64,000 nt of DNA from Gluconobacter sp. Gdi (GTDB lineage: Bacteria; Pseudomonadota; Alphaproteobacteria; Acetobacterales; Acetobacteraceae). Positions 17,285 to 27,709 of this stretch are shown piece by piece. A program made the position numbers and the translations under genes. Where the stretch lies: assembly GCF_014132155.1 (NCBI RefSeq), contig NZ_BLJQ01000007.1, forward strand, positions 1 to 64,000, given 5' to 3'. Position 1 is the stretch's first letter. Each line of letters opens with the position of its first letter. A model generated the notes under the pieces. That model searched no databases and was not told the DNA's origin. It worked only from the letters and a program-made list of their open reading frames with translations.

Positions 17285-18517
17285 ATGAGTGATATATTTT
17301 TGGAGCCAACCACCTCGGACATCGGCAGCATAGACGACACCGAGCCTACATCCCCTGCATGGATGGCGGTTTTCTCACTGGCCATGGGGGTTTTCGGACT
17401 TCTGACAGCGGAATATCTGCCTGCAAGCCTTCTGACACCCATGGCCGCCGGATTGGGCGTCTCAGAAGCCTTGGCGGGACAGGCGGTCACGGTAACGGCG
17501 GTAATTGCCATGTTTTCCGGCCTGCTGACGGCAAGCCTGACGCAACGGGTCGATCGCCGGATTGTGCTCCTTGCGTTCAGTCTACTGATGATCACGTCCA
17601 ACCTGTTGGCTGCTCTGTCATCCAGCCTCATCGTACTTCTTGCTATGCGGGTCCTGCTGGGTATTGCTCTAGGAGGGTTCTGGAGCATGGCAGCTGCTGT
17701 GGCGATGCGCCTTGTTCCAGCGGCGCTCCTGCCACGTGCTTTGTCGATTATTTTTAGCGGCATTTCGGTAGCAACCGTCGTAGCCGTTCCGCTCGGCAGT
17801 TATCTGGGCGGCCTGTATGGGTGGAGAGCTGCCTTTTTTGCAGCGGCGGCGCTCGGCGTTCTCACTCTGGCCTTCCAGTTTTTCACACTTCCAGCTCTGA
17901 AGCCCCATAGTCCTGCCCGTTTGGGAACTATTCTGGATGTTTTGCGCAGGCCCGGGGTTGGCGTAGGGATGCTCTGCTGTACTCTTGTTCATACAGGTCA
18001 ATATGCCTTGTTCACCTATATCCGCCCGGTACTGGAAAACGTGATGGTGATCAATGTCAGCGGTCTGGCGCTGGTATTACTGGCTTTCGGCGTCGCAAAT
18101 TTCATTGGAACACTAGCTGCCGGATGGATACTTGAACGTAGCCTACGCGCTACGCTTGTCGTTATGCCGGTTTTGATTGGGATCGCAAGCTTGGGTCTGA
18201 TCCTGTTACCTATGGGAATAACTGGTCAGGTGCTGCTGGTGATCCTATGGGGAATGGCTTTTGGTGGCGTTCCGGTGGCGTGGTCGAACTGGGTCGCGCA
18301 TGCGGTTCCAGATCAGGCTGAAAGCGCGGGTGGAATGGTCGTGGTCTCCGTGCAGTCTGCCATCGCCGCAGGGGCAGCTGTAGGTGGTCTGATGTTCAGT
18401 ATCGGCGGTGTGGTCGGTGTGTTTGGTGTCGCCAGCGCGATCATGCTTTTTTCCGCTCTGCTGATCGCGCTCCGAGTACGGACCAGCGCCCGTGAGATGA
18501 ATGAACAAGCAGCCTAG
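17285..18517 (+). CDS. MFS transporter (arabinose/drug exporter type)
   Basis: About 410 residues with twelve hydrophobic segments. The motif LLTAEYLPASLLTPMAAGLG resembles the sugar-efflux/AraJ-YdhP branch of the major facilitator family. The ATG at 17285 has AAGGA 8 bases upstream; the frame is open back to 17240. It is paired with the divergent AraC regulator. The role is probably efflux of a sugar derivative or drug; the substrate is unknown. Confidence 0.86.
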   Translation: MSDIFLEPTTSDIGSIDDTEPTSPAWMAVFSLAMGVFGLLTAEYLPASLLTPMAAGLGVSEALAGQAVTVTAVIAMFSGLLTASLTQRVDRRIVLLAFSLLMITSNLLAALSSSLIVLLAMRVLLGIALGGFWSMAAAVAMRLVPAALLPRALSIIFSGISVATVVAVPLGSYLGGLYGWRAAFFAAAALGVLTLAFQFFTLPALKPHSPARLGTILDVLRRPGVGVGMLCCTLVHTGQYALFTYIRPVLENVMVINVSGLALVLLAFGVANFIGTLAAGWILERSLRATLVVMPVLIGIASLGLILLPMGITGQVLLVILWGMAFGGVPVAWSNWVAHAVPDQAESAGGMVVVSVQSAIAAGAAVGGLMFSIGGVVGVFGVASAIMLFSALLIALRVRTSAREMNEQAA

Positions 18518-18699
18518 GGACGCGAGCATGGGGTGATTTAAGCGTCTCAACGGCCGCCTACGATCGCATGTCAATAATACGGGTATCTGGAGAGTCCGCC
18601 TCTTAAGCTGAATGGCTTATACGAAGGAATTACTGACTGTCCGCTCATTTTCCGTGCTGGCAACAGGCGGCATGCAGAATTTCCGCTTCACGGTACGCG

Positions 18700-19308
18700 C
18701 GGCAAGAACCTCCCATCTCCGGCAGTCTCACAGCAACTCACCCTGAACCGCCGCGGGATTGACGAAGACCGGTATGGATAAATTACCCCACGTGTTGTCC
18801 CGGATCATGCCCCGTAAGCCAAGATTGCGTATCAGCCTGGCTACGGTAAAGTGAGCGGCCGTGAAATTTTCCCAACGAAGTTGACGCTAGACCTTGCGCA
18901 CGATGTGACACCGAAATGTTCGATGAAGACCCGCACGCAGTATCTTCGGGCTTCAAATCTCTATCACGTTGCTATCGAGCTGATCTGCGGCTTGGTTCGC
19001 GTCGCTTTCGTAGCCGTTCATAGTAGGCTGACTGGGTAATCTGTAGCATCTTGCAAATCGGCTCGATCCCGTATGCTTTGCGATATCGACGAACCCCGTT
19101 ATTTCCGAGAGGGGCGGTCAAGGTGCGCTTGGGAGAAATACACTGGTGCCCTGCGCAGAACTTCATTCATCTGATGCACTTCGCGGTTCTCGCGTACCAG
19201 CCTCTTGAGCCGACCGGCGGTTTCGGCTGGAACGTTTGCCTGTTTCGACCTTGGCCTTCTTGCCCATTCGTTCAGGGTGTGGGCTGAGCAGCTAATGATT
19301 GCCAGCAA
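18700..19308 (-). pseudogene. Decayed IS3-family element (OrfA and OrfB remnants)
   Basis: At 19099-19308 the minus strand encodes an OrfA tail (LKRLVRENREVHQMNEVLRR, YFSQAHLDRPSRK). At 18972-19166 it encodes an OrfB start (YGIEPICKMLQITQSAYYER). Around 18750-18890 a further frame reads RQLRWENFTAAHFTVARLIR and NLGLRGMIRDNTWG, the known VWRQL..VARLMR.LGL.G region of IS3 OrfB. The catalytic DDE domain is missing and there are several frameshifts. The 18518-18700 stretch contains nothing recognisable. Confidence 0.8.
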
Positions 19309-19309
19309 T

Positions 19310-19431
19310 CGGCATTATCGCTGTCTAGCTCGAGGGTGCTTGCTTTAGGGTGGTCTTCCTCGATCAAAGTCTCCTAGACAGATCCGGCGCTATCAGAAAA
19401 GACTGATTGCATCATGCTTCTCACAAGCAGC
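19310..19431 (-). pseudogene. N-terminal end of an IS5-family transposase
   Basis: Read on the minus strand from 19431 the DNA encodes MMQSVFSDSAGSV, a stop, then ETLIEEDHP. This matches, base for base over long runs, the start of the IS5-type remnant at 54490-55000 (MMQSVFSDTP.SVWETLIEEVRPKD). It is joined directly to the IS3 OrfA remnant, so one element inserted into or recombined with the other. Confidence 0.7.
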
Positions 19432-19621
19432 GATACAGTCTGTTCTGATATCCAAGCCTATAATGTTCTATAATATTTTAATTACTATGGTAAATAATAA
19501 TCATATAAAATAAATGTCTTCACGGAGCCGCAATATAAATTATTTAATAATAAATTGCTACAATAACACAATGAGTGCGAATCAGATTAATTATTATTTA
19601 TTGATTTCTATCAATTGGAAT

Positions 19622-19639
19622 TATACAAATTTGTGTATA
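19622..19639. promoter_or_regulatory. Palindrome upstream of the aspartate operon
   Basis: TATACA (19622-19627) and TGTATA (19634-19639) form an inverted repeat with a 6-base centre, and ACAAATTTGT (19625-19634) is itself a perfect palindrome. It lies about 45 bases before the aspT start in a very AT-rich promoter region (19432-19681). It could be an operator for an amino-acid-sensing regulator, or a chance feature of AT-rich DNA. Confidence 0.4.
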
Positions 19640-19681
19640 TCGCAACTTATTGTGTCTGAATAAATACTGAGGAATATCTTT

Positions 19682-21373
19682 GTGTATGCATTGACGGCAC
19701 TATTATCTGGCCTATTTGTTGCGTGCCCAGAGATAGCTTTGTTTCTCGCCCTGATTGTCGGTTGCTGGATTGGACGCTTTCGTTTTGGTTCGTTCCAACT
19801 CGGTAGTGTCGCGGGCTCTCTGCTGGCAGCTGTCCTGATTAGTCAGGTAGGTGTTCATATTGATTCGGGCATCAAGAGTGTTCTGTTTGCTCTTTTTATC
19901 TATGCCGTTGGTTACCAAAGTGGACCGCAGTTCTTTCGCTCCTTGGGGCGGCAATCTTTTAAAGAAATTTTGATGGCTGCTGTGCTTGCTATTACGGGGT
20001 TGCTCACCGTTGTAGCTGTCGCGCGTATTTTTCATCTCGATAAAGGGCTTGCTGCAGGACTTGCAGCAGGGGGCCTAACGCAATCAGCTATTATTGGAAC
20101 AGCCGGTTCTTCGTTGGAAAAGATTGGTCTGCCTCTTGCGCAGGTGCAGCAGCTTCAGGGCAATGTCGCAGTTGGGTATGCTGTGACGTATATCTTCGGT
20201 TCCATCGGCCCAATTCTTTTATGCGTAAACCTGCTGCCGTGGTTCATGAAACGCGGCATCCGAGAAGATGCCATCCGTGCGGAAGCCGAACAGGCATGTG
20301 GCGTACATGTTATGGGGGAGGGAGAGGTTTCTGCTTTTCCCAATCTTGTTGGACGGGCCTATCGTTTAACGCATTCTGATCTTACTGTTGCGCGTGTTGA
20401 AAGCATGGCCGCAGCTATCACAGTAGAGCAGGTACTGCGTAATGGTAAGGCGGTGGGCGTAGCGTCTGACATGGCTTTAATGCCGGGTGACCAAGTTCTG
20501 CTGGTTGGGCAGCGCCAGGATGTTCTGGCTATAGGGCAGAACATCGGTCAGGAAATTGGAGAAATTCCTGGTTTGGATTTTTCCCTTATTCGCCGTGATG
20601 TCGTTTTGTCCCGTAAGGATTTTGCGGGAAAAACGGTTGGACAGTGTGCCGAGCTACTTTCGGCTGCTGTGCGTCATGGTGTTTATCTTGTTGCTCTTTC
20701 GCGCGCAGGTAAAGCTATTCCCGTTACCAGCACTGCGCTTGTGCAGAACGGGGATATTGTGACTTTGCTCGGTACATCAGTAGATGTGCAGCGAACTGCA
20801 TCCCAAATTGGCTCTATTCTTCTTCCTAATATTAAAGCTGATCTTGTTTTTCATTCACTAGGTATAGCCTCCGGTTTATTGATCGGTCTGGGCGTGATGC
20901 ACATTGGATCTGTTCCTCTCACTCTTGGAAGTGGTGGTGGGGCTCTCCTGTCTGGCCTGCTGTTTGGTTGGTATCAAAGCCGCCATCCCGTTGTGGGGAA
21001 TATGCCTCAGGGCGCTTCAACCTTTCTGGTGGATTTCGGGCTGGCTGGTTTTGTGGCAGTCACAGGGTTGCAGACGGGTCAGCAGGCCATTGCGACCATC
21101 ATGCAACATGGCATTACGCTCTTCCTCTTGGGCGTTATTGTAACATTGGTCCCGCTTATCCTTACCATGCTCTTCGGGCGCTATGTGTTGCGGTACAACA
21201 ATACAGCTATTTTTGCAGGCGCTTTGGCTGGAGCGCGCAGTGCCAACCCAGCCTTTGGTGAAGTGCTGAACCAAGCGGGTAACGCCGTTCCCACTCCCGC
21301 TTTTGCCATTACTTACGCCGTTGCAAACGTTCTTCTGACATTGCTGGGGCCGCTTGTGGTCGCATTTTCCTAA
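19682..21373 (+). CDS. aspT: Aspartate:alanine antiporter AspT
   Basis: A 563-residue inner-membrane exchanger. It has two blocks of membrane helices (about 1-175 and 380-563) separated by a soluble part with two RCK_C-like domains (about 210-370), the AspT architecture. Repeats such as GLAAGGLTQSAIIGTAGSS and LAGARSANPAFGEVLNQAG fit the two AspT motifs. It uses GTG 19682, with GAGGA 8 bases upstream. It would swap external aspartate for internal alanine. Together with the next gene, which turns aspartate into alanine and CO2, it forms the electrogenic cycle known from Tetragenococcus. Confidence 0.9.
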   Translation: MYALTALLSGLFVACPEIALFLALIVGCWIGRFRFGSFQLGSVAGSLLAAVLISQVGVHIDSGIKSVLFALFIYAVGYQSGPQFFRSLGRQSFKEILMAAVLAITGLLTVVAVARIFHLDKGLAAGLAAGGLTQSAIIGTAGSSLEKIGLPLAQVQQLQGNVAVGYAVTYIFGSIGPILLCVNLLPWFMKRGIREDAIRAEAEQACGVHVMGEGEVSAFPNLVGRAYRLTHSDLTVARVESMAAAITVEQVLRNGKAVGVASDMALMPGDQVLLVGQRQDVLAIGQNIGQEIGEIPGLDFSLIRRDVVLSRKDFAGKTVGQCAELLSAAVRHGVYLVALSRAGKAIPVTSTALVQNGDIVTLLGTSVDVQRTASQIGSILLPNIKADLVFHSLGIASGLLIGLGVMHIGSVPLTLGSGGGALLSGLLFGWYQSRHPVVGNMPQGASTFLVDFGLAGFVAVTGLQTGQQAIATIMQHGITLFLLGVIVTLVPLILTMLFGRYVLRYNNTAIFAGALAGARSANPAFGEVLNQAGNAVPTPAFAITYAVANVLLTLLGPLVVAFS

Positions 21374-21386
21374 ATACTGAAAATAA

Positions 21387-22988
<1,602 letters not shown>

Positions 22989-23020
22989 TCAAAACTACAG
23001 GGCTCCCTTCAAGGATGCTG

Positions 23021-24190
23021 ATGCTGTTTTTAATCACGGGAAGAGAGGGCAGCCCTTTCTCTTCCCGTGCCGGAAAAGTATTCCCTGTGTTTTCTAGGCG
23101 TGCCCTGCCTCTTTTTGCTGCAACTCTGGGAGTAGCTTCGATTATGCCTGCTTTTTCTCACACAGAAGCCTCAAGCGCTCCTCATGAGATGATTCATCAA
23201 CAGATAGCGTTGCCGCGCGTGCTCGTATTGGCGACTGGTGGCACGATATCCGGAAAGGCTGTCCCTCGGTCCGCCATTGGATACGACGCAGGCGCCGTAA
23301 CGGGAGAGCAGTTGATTGCTGGTGTGCCGGGGGTCGAAAAACTAGCGCACTTGCAGGTAGAGCAGATCTCCAACATTGCATCCCAGAACATGAACAGCCA
23401 AGTCTGGTTCAAAATTGCCGAGCGTATTCAGAAGGCGTTCTCTAATAACGAAGCCGATGCTGTTGTGATCACTCATGGTACTGACACAATGGAAGAGACT
23501 GCTTTTTTTCTGGGGACCGTGATTGGAGATGCGCGGCCCGTTATTTTGACCGGGGCTATGAGGCCCAGCACAGCTATTAGTGCTGATGGCCCTGCAAATA
23601 TGTATGAAGCTGTGAAAGTAGCGGTCGATCCGCAGGCCCGCGGGCGGGGTGTGATAGTCGTTTTGAATGACGAAGTGCAGTCGGCACGTGGTGTGAGCAA
23701 AATGCATACGACGTCTCTTCAGACATTTCGTTCGCCTAATCTTGGTCTTGTTGGATATGTTGATCCGGCAAGCGTGCGTTTTATTGCTCCGGTAAAGCCT
23801 GAGCATCATCTTGCTCTTCCGAGAGATCACAAATTGCCTCCCGTACAGATTGTATATGCCCATGCAGATATGGATGCGCAGCAGATCGACGATGCCGTCA
23901 GGCATGGCGCACGCGGTATCGTGATTGCAGGGATGGGGGACGGCAATGCTTCGAGTGATGCCCTGGCTGGCATGGAACGAGCTACGAAGGCCGGCGTAGT
24001 TGTCGTGCGCTCTACCCGTGTTGGCAGTGGTTTTGTAAACCGTAATGTAGAAGTTGACGATGACCGCTACGGTTTTGTGGCTTCTATGGATCTGAACCCA
24101 CAAAAGGCGCGAATACTTCTTCAGCTGCTTCTGGCGAATGGAAAAAACACATCAGAAGATATTCAACCCATCTTCAACGCCGGGCTTTGA
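23021..24190 (+). CDS. ansB: Exported type II L-asparaginase
   Basis: A 389-residue enzyme hydrolysing asparagine to aspartate and ammonia. An N-terminal signal peptide (FSRRALPLFAATLGVASIMP then AFSHTEA) predicts the periplasm. Active-site motifs are LATGGTISG near residue 74 and ITHGTDTMEET near 155, with the catalytic Thr and the Thr-Asp pair present. I chose ATG 23021 because AAGG is 6 bases upstream; ATG 23015 is also in frame. It is third in the asp operon and would supply aspartate directly to AspT. Confidence 0.92.
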   Translation: MLFLITGREGSPFSSRAGKVFPVFSRRALPLFAATLGVASIMPAFSHTEASSAPHEMIHQQIALPRVLVLATGGTISGKAVPRSAIGYDAGAVTGEQLIAGVPGVEKLAHLQVEQISNIASQNMNSQVWFKIAERIQKAFSNNEADAVVITHGTDTMEETAFFLGTVIGDARPVILTGAMRPSTAISADGPANMYEAVKVAVDPQARGRGVIVVLNDEVQSARGVSKMHTTSLQTFRSPNLGLVGYVDPASVRFIAPVKPEHHLALPRDHKLPPVQIVYAHADMDAQQIDDAVRHGARGIVIAGMGDGNASSDALAGMERATKAGVVVVRSTRVGSGFVNRNVEVDDDRYGFVASMDLNPQKARILLQLLLANGKNTSEDIQPIFNAGL

Positions 24191-24220
24191 GTACGGAAAT
24201 TTTGTATAACGAGTAATTAA

Positions 24221-25210
24221 ATGAGGGCACGCCTTAAGAATTTATTGCGTGTGGATAAAGAATTGTCTGTTAAAAAAGCAGTTTTTTGCTTTCTGGTATT
24301 TGCAGGTGGTTTTTCATCTGCACATGCCGGTCAATGGTATACAGGTTCACTTGTTTCCCCGTCTGGCACAACACGCGAAGGAGTTTTGAATGTCGAACCT
24401 TACTTTTCTTACAGTCAGCCTCTAGGCAGCTTTGGTCCACACGGACGAACGCTACCAGCATCTCACCCCTTACAGCGCATGTTTTCAAACTCCACTCTCT
24501 GGAAATACGGAATCTCTCAAGACTTCAGTATTCAGATTCATACAATCGTTGATTACGGGTGGAAACATGCTGACGGCCATTCTCATGGCCCCAAAACAGG
24601 TGATGTCCCTGTTGATCTGATCTATCGTTTGGTAAGGCCCGACCCAAGACGTTACATTCCTGCCCTTAACCTCTTTGCAGGAATGATTTTTCCTACAGGT
24701 GACTACAAAAAACTACACGATATTCAGGATGGGGTAGGGAGTGGCGCTTATGTTTTTCGCTTCGCCTTAACTGCGCAGTCTACTTATACGCTGCCGGGTC
24801 ATCATGAATTACGTGTACGAGCATGGAACTGGTTTCGGCGGGCAGTTACTTCGGCCACACTGACCGATGAAACAAGTTATGGCACGGCCTATGGTTTCCG
24901 GGGGCGTGGCAGGCCGGGAATGAGTGGACAAAGCGGGTTTTCGTTGGAGTATGGCTTGACCCAGAAGTGGGTCTTGGTCATGGATCTTGCGCGAGATTGG
25001 TCGAATGGTTCAGTCTTGCGTGGGCACGATAGTAACGGAACTTATGTCAGTAAAATGGGATCTGCTAACACAGATTGGCAAATTGCTCCGGCTTTTGAAT
25101 ACAACTGGAATGCAAACTGGGGCATAATTGCGGGGGCAGTGTCTTATTTTTCTGGTCACAATAAAAATATCCAAGTCTCCCCGCAATTTGCACTTAACGC
25201 CATGTTCTAG
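24221..25210 (+). CDS. Outer-membrane beta-barrel protein of the asparagine operon
   Basis: A 329-residue protein with a signal peptide (FCFLVFAGGFSSAHAG) and alternating amphipathic strands rich in Tyr, Trp and Phe, ending with FALNAMF (terminal aromatic). It resembles the transporter/MetA-pathway barrel proteins found in many uptake clusters. It starts 30 bases after ansB on the same strand. The likely role is diffusion of asparagine or aspartate across the outer membrane; this rests on location. The stop touches the edge of a broken IS5-type element. Confidence 0.72.
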   Translation: MRARLKNLLRVDKELSVKKAVFCFLVFAGGFSSAHAGQWYTGSLVSPSGTTREGVLNVEPYFSYSQPLGSFGPHGRTLPASHPLQRMFSNSTLWKYGISQDFSIQIHTIVDYGWKHADGHSHGPKTGDVPVDLIYRLVRPDPRRYIPALNLFAGMIFPTGDYKKLHDIQDGVGSGAYVFRFALTAQSTYTLPGHHELRVRAWNWFRRAVTSATLTDETSYGTAYGFRGRGRPGMSGQSGFSLEYGLTQKWVLVMDLARDWSNGSVLRGHDSNGTYVSKMGSANTDWQIAPAFEYNWNANWGIIAGAVSYFSGHNKNIQVSPQFALNAMF

Positions 25211-25816
25211 CTCAAGTTGACAAAAGATCTATACAATATTCCGATACCTGATTCACTTTCTGCTTGTGTTATATAAGGACAAAGAGAGCAGGTATGACAC
25301 GAGGTAATCTGATAGATCTGGAATGGTTGATGATTGAGCCTTTTCTGCCTCCGGGCGCCAAGGTAGGGGGCGTCCAAGCGGAGATAACTGCCTGTTTTCA
25401 ACGGTATGCTGCGTGTCGTGCACACAAACTGTCTGGGAGGAGGCGTGCATGAGTCCCACGGCAAGTGGAATTCGGTTTATGTTCGGTTTCCGGTGGGTTG
25501 AGCAGAGCGTCTGGGATGCCCTCTCGGCTTTACCCTCACAGGGGCGGTAGGTCTCAGACTACAAAGGCATATGTGCCCGGATGGAACTGCCGGTTTCAAA
25601 TTCCGGGGCCATGCTGGCTGATTGGGTGTATGATAGCGACAGTTTCCGTCAGGATCTGCCGCAGCATGGTATCGTGCCGGACATTCCATCACGCAAAGGC
25701 CAAAGTGCGCCGCAGAAAATAGACTGGCGGCGTTACCGAGATCGCAACGGCATCGAACGGATATTCAATTATCGCTGCTAGGCTTTTTGGGGATCAGGTC
25801 TTTTGTCAACGTGAAC
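25208..25816 (+). mobile_element. Collapsed IS5-family (IS427-like) element with both ends
   Basis: The ends form an imperfect inverted repeat sharing GTTGACAAAAGA (left near 25214) and its complement TCTTTTGTCAAC (right near 25799). Inside, the plus strand encodes MTRGNLIDLEWLMIEPFLPP (N-terminus), GKWNSVYVRF (middle) and QKIDWRRYRDRNGIERIFNY (C-terminus) of one transposase, in different frames. The element is about 600 bases, whereas intact relatives are about 850, so it has internal deletions and is inactive. Confidence 0.85.
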
Positions 25817-26022
25817 TAAGGAGCGGGGCGCAGACCGTAGAACTCTCCGTACAAAGTGGATAGGGAAATGCTCTCTTTGGCACGGCGGGATTGCGGTTTC
25901 TTGAGAAGTAAGTTGAAGGGGGATGACACAATGACGTGACCTTCCTTCAGTAGCTCCGGAAAGTTTCGAACTTCAACGGATTACAGGCATTAAAAGCCAC
26001 ATCCATCTCATGTGAGGACGCG

Positions 26023-27180
26023 ATGACAGCCACCCGCCGCAATCTTCTCGCCCTTTCGGCTTTGGGAGGCGCAGCCGCGCTGATGCCCCGAAGCGGACAG
26101 ACCCAGGACGCACAGCATGCTGGAGATGTTACCCCGACTATCGGTGACATTGTGCGTGATACGCTCCCAGTGAATGTAATGCAGACGGGCCAGCGGTTTC
26201 GTCCTCCGACGCGCATTGGACTTGGTGGGGTCCCGATTGGAAATGGCTTTGCCGCTGGTACGGATGAAGATGCTGAAGCCACGTTGGAAGCAGCCTGGGC
26301 TTTAGGGATACGCTATTTTGATACGTCGCCTTGGTATGGTCTGGGCTTGAGTGAGCGTCGGTTTGGCCATTTTTTGCACACGCGGCCACGGGATGAATTT
26401 GTTCTGTCCACCAAGGTTGGCCGATTGCTAACCGCCGCTCCACAGCCGTCTAGTGGCACAATGTGGCATGATCCGTCTCCTTTCGCCTACCGCTATGACT
26501 ACACGGCAGATGGCGTTCGACGGTCAATCGAGGACAGCCTTCAGAGACTGGGAATTTCCCGGCTTGATATCGTCTACATTCATGACCTTTCTCCAGAAAA
26601 CAAGGATATGGGACAGCGTTGGACGGCTTATTTCGATCAAGCCGCTAAAGGCGCCATTCCGGCGCTGACCAGGATGCGGGAGGAAGGTCTCATCAAGGGG
26701 TGGGGGCTCGGGGTTAATACGCCTCAGGCTGTCCTGCGAACCCTTGAGATCGGGGACCCGGATATTGTCCTTCTGGCAACGCAATATTCCATTCTACGGC
26801 ATGACGAAGCTCTGACGCATACTTTGCCTGCGCTTGCCCCTCGTGGCATTTCGGCCGTTATCGGCGCGCCTTTGAATGCAGGTTATGCTGCCGGACGCAA
26901 TCGCTATGATTATGGCGGCACTATTCCATCCGGGATGGGGCGTAAGCGGGCGGCAATGGAAGTTATAGCCAAGAAGCACGGAATTGACCTTCGTACGACA
27001 GCACTTCAGTTCGCAGCCGCTCATCCGACAGTCGCAGCCGTCATTCCGGGTGCGCGTAATGCTGCCCAGATGCAGGCTAATGCGAAATCCATGGAAGTCT
27101 CGATTCCGACGGCATTTTGGGATGAACTCAGGAAGAACAATCTAATTGCGCAGACTGCACCTGTTCCTGCTCCAGTGTAA
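26023..27180 (+). CDS. Exported aldo/keto reductase (Tat-type signal)
   Basis: A 385-residue AKR-fold oxidoreductase. The catalytic set can be placed: FDTSPWYG (Asp, Tyr) near residue 104, LSTKVGR (Lys) near 128 and VYIHDL (His) near 185. The branch resembles D-threo-aldose 1-dehydrogenases. Unusually, the N-terminus TRRNLLALSALGGAAALMP looks like a twin-arginine signal, predicting a folded, cofactor-loaded periplasmic enzyme. The start ATG has GAGGA 5 bases upstream. It stands alone after the IS5-type remnant; substrate unknown. Confidence 0.85.
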   Translation: MTATRRNLLALSALGGAAALMPRSGQTQDAQHAGDVTPTIGDIVRDTLPVNVMQTGQRFRPPTRIGLGGVPIGNGFAAGTDEDAEATLEAAWALGIRYFDTSPWYGLGLSERRFGHFLHTRPRDEFVLSTKVGRLLTAAPQPSSGTMWHDPSPFAYRYDYTADGVRRSIEDSLQRLGISRLDIVYIHDLSPENKDMGQRWTAYFDQAAKGAIPALTRMREEGLIKGWGLGVNTPQAVLRTLEIGDPDIVLLATQYSILRHDEALTHTLPALAPRGISAVIGAPLNAGYAAGRNRYDYGGTIPSGMGRKRAAMEVIAKKHGIDLRTTALQFAAAHPTVAAVIPGARNAAQMQANAKSMEVSIPTAFWDELRKNNLIAQTAPVPAPV

Positions 27181-27709
27181 CTACAAACTGGGCAGGTAGA
27201 GCGTTTGGTATCGCTTTTTTCTAAGGCATGGAAAGAGGTTTAGATCTTTTCCTGAGGAGAATATCATTTATTTTGGAAATGGTCGGAAGAGTAGGCACCA
27301 AGAGCGACTTGGAATTTGTTGAAACTCTTTATTGCTCACGCTATGGTTATTTTTTTTGATAATAGTATATAGTTTCCCATGCTAGTGTGGAATAACACAC
27401 AATAAATACGAATAATCGGTCAGAGAAACATTATCTATAATACTTCAAGGTCTGCGTACTACTTGAAGAGACAATGCATTTCCTGTTTGCTGGGGCGCAG
27501 GTTGTCATCTTAGAAAAGCAATATCTGAAATACTTCTAGTATCCCTCCCTGCAAGACAGATTTGCGCTGGATGCAACCGAGGGGCGATTATGCTTTTTTT
27601 TATCAACAACCGCTGGATCCTGTTTGCCCCATGTTTGGAATGTAGGAGCAAAAAGGGGCCAGCGGTATGTCTCACTTGTGGTTATTGAGATGGGCTCTGA
27701 GAAGCATCT
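27181..27709. other. Intergenic stretch, no gene seen
   Basis: About 530 bases of rather AT-rich DNA between the aldo/keto reductase stop and the TonB receptor stop. No open frame with recognisable protein, no transposase fragment and no clear hairpin was found. Confidence 0.5.
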
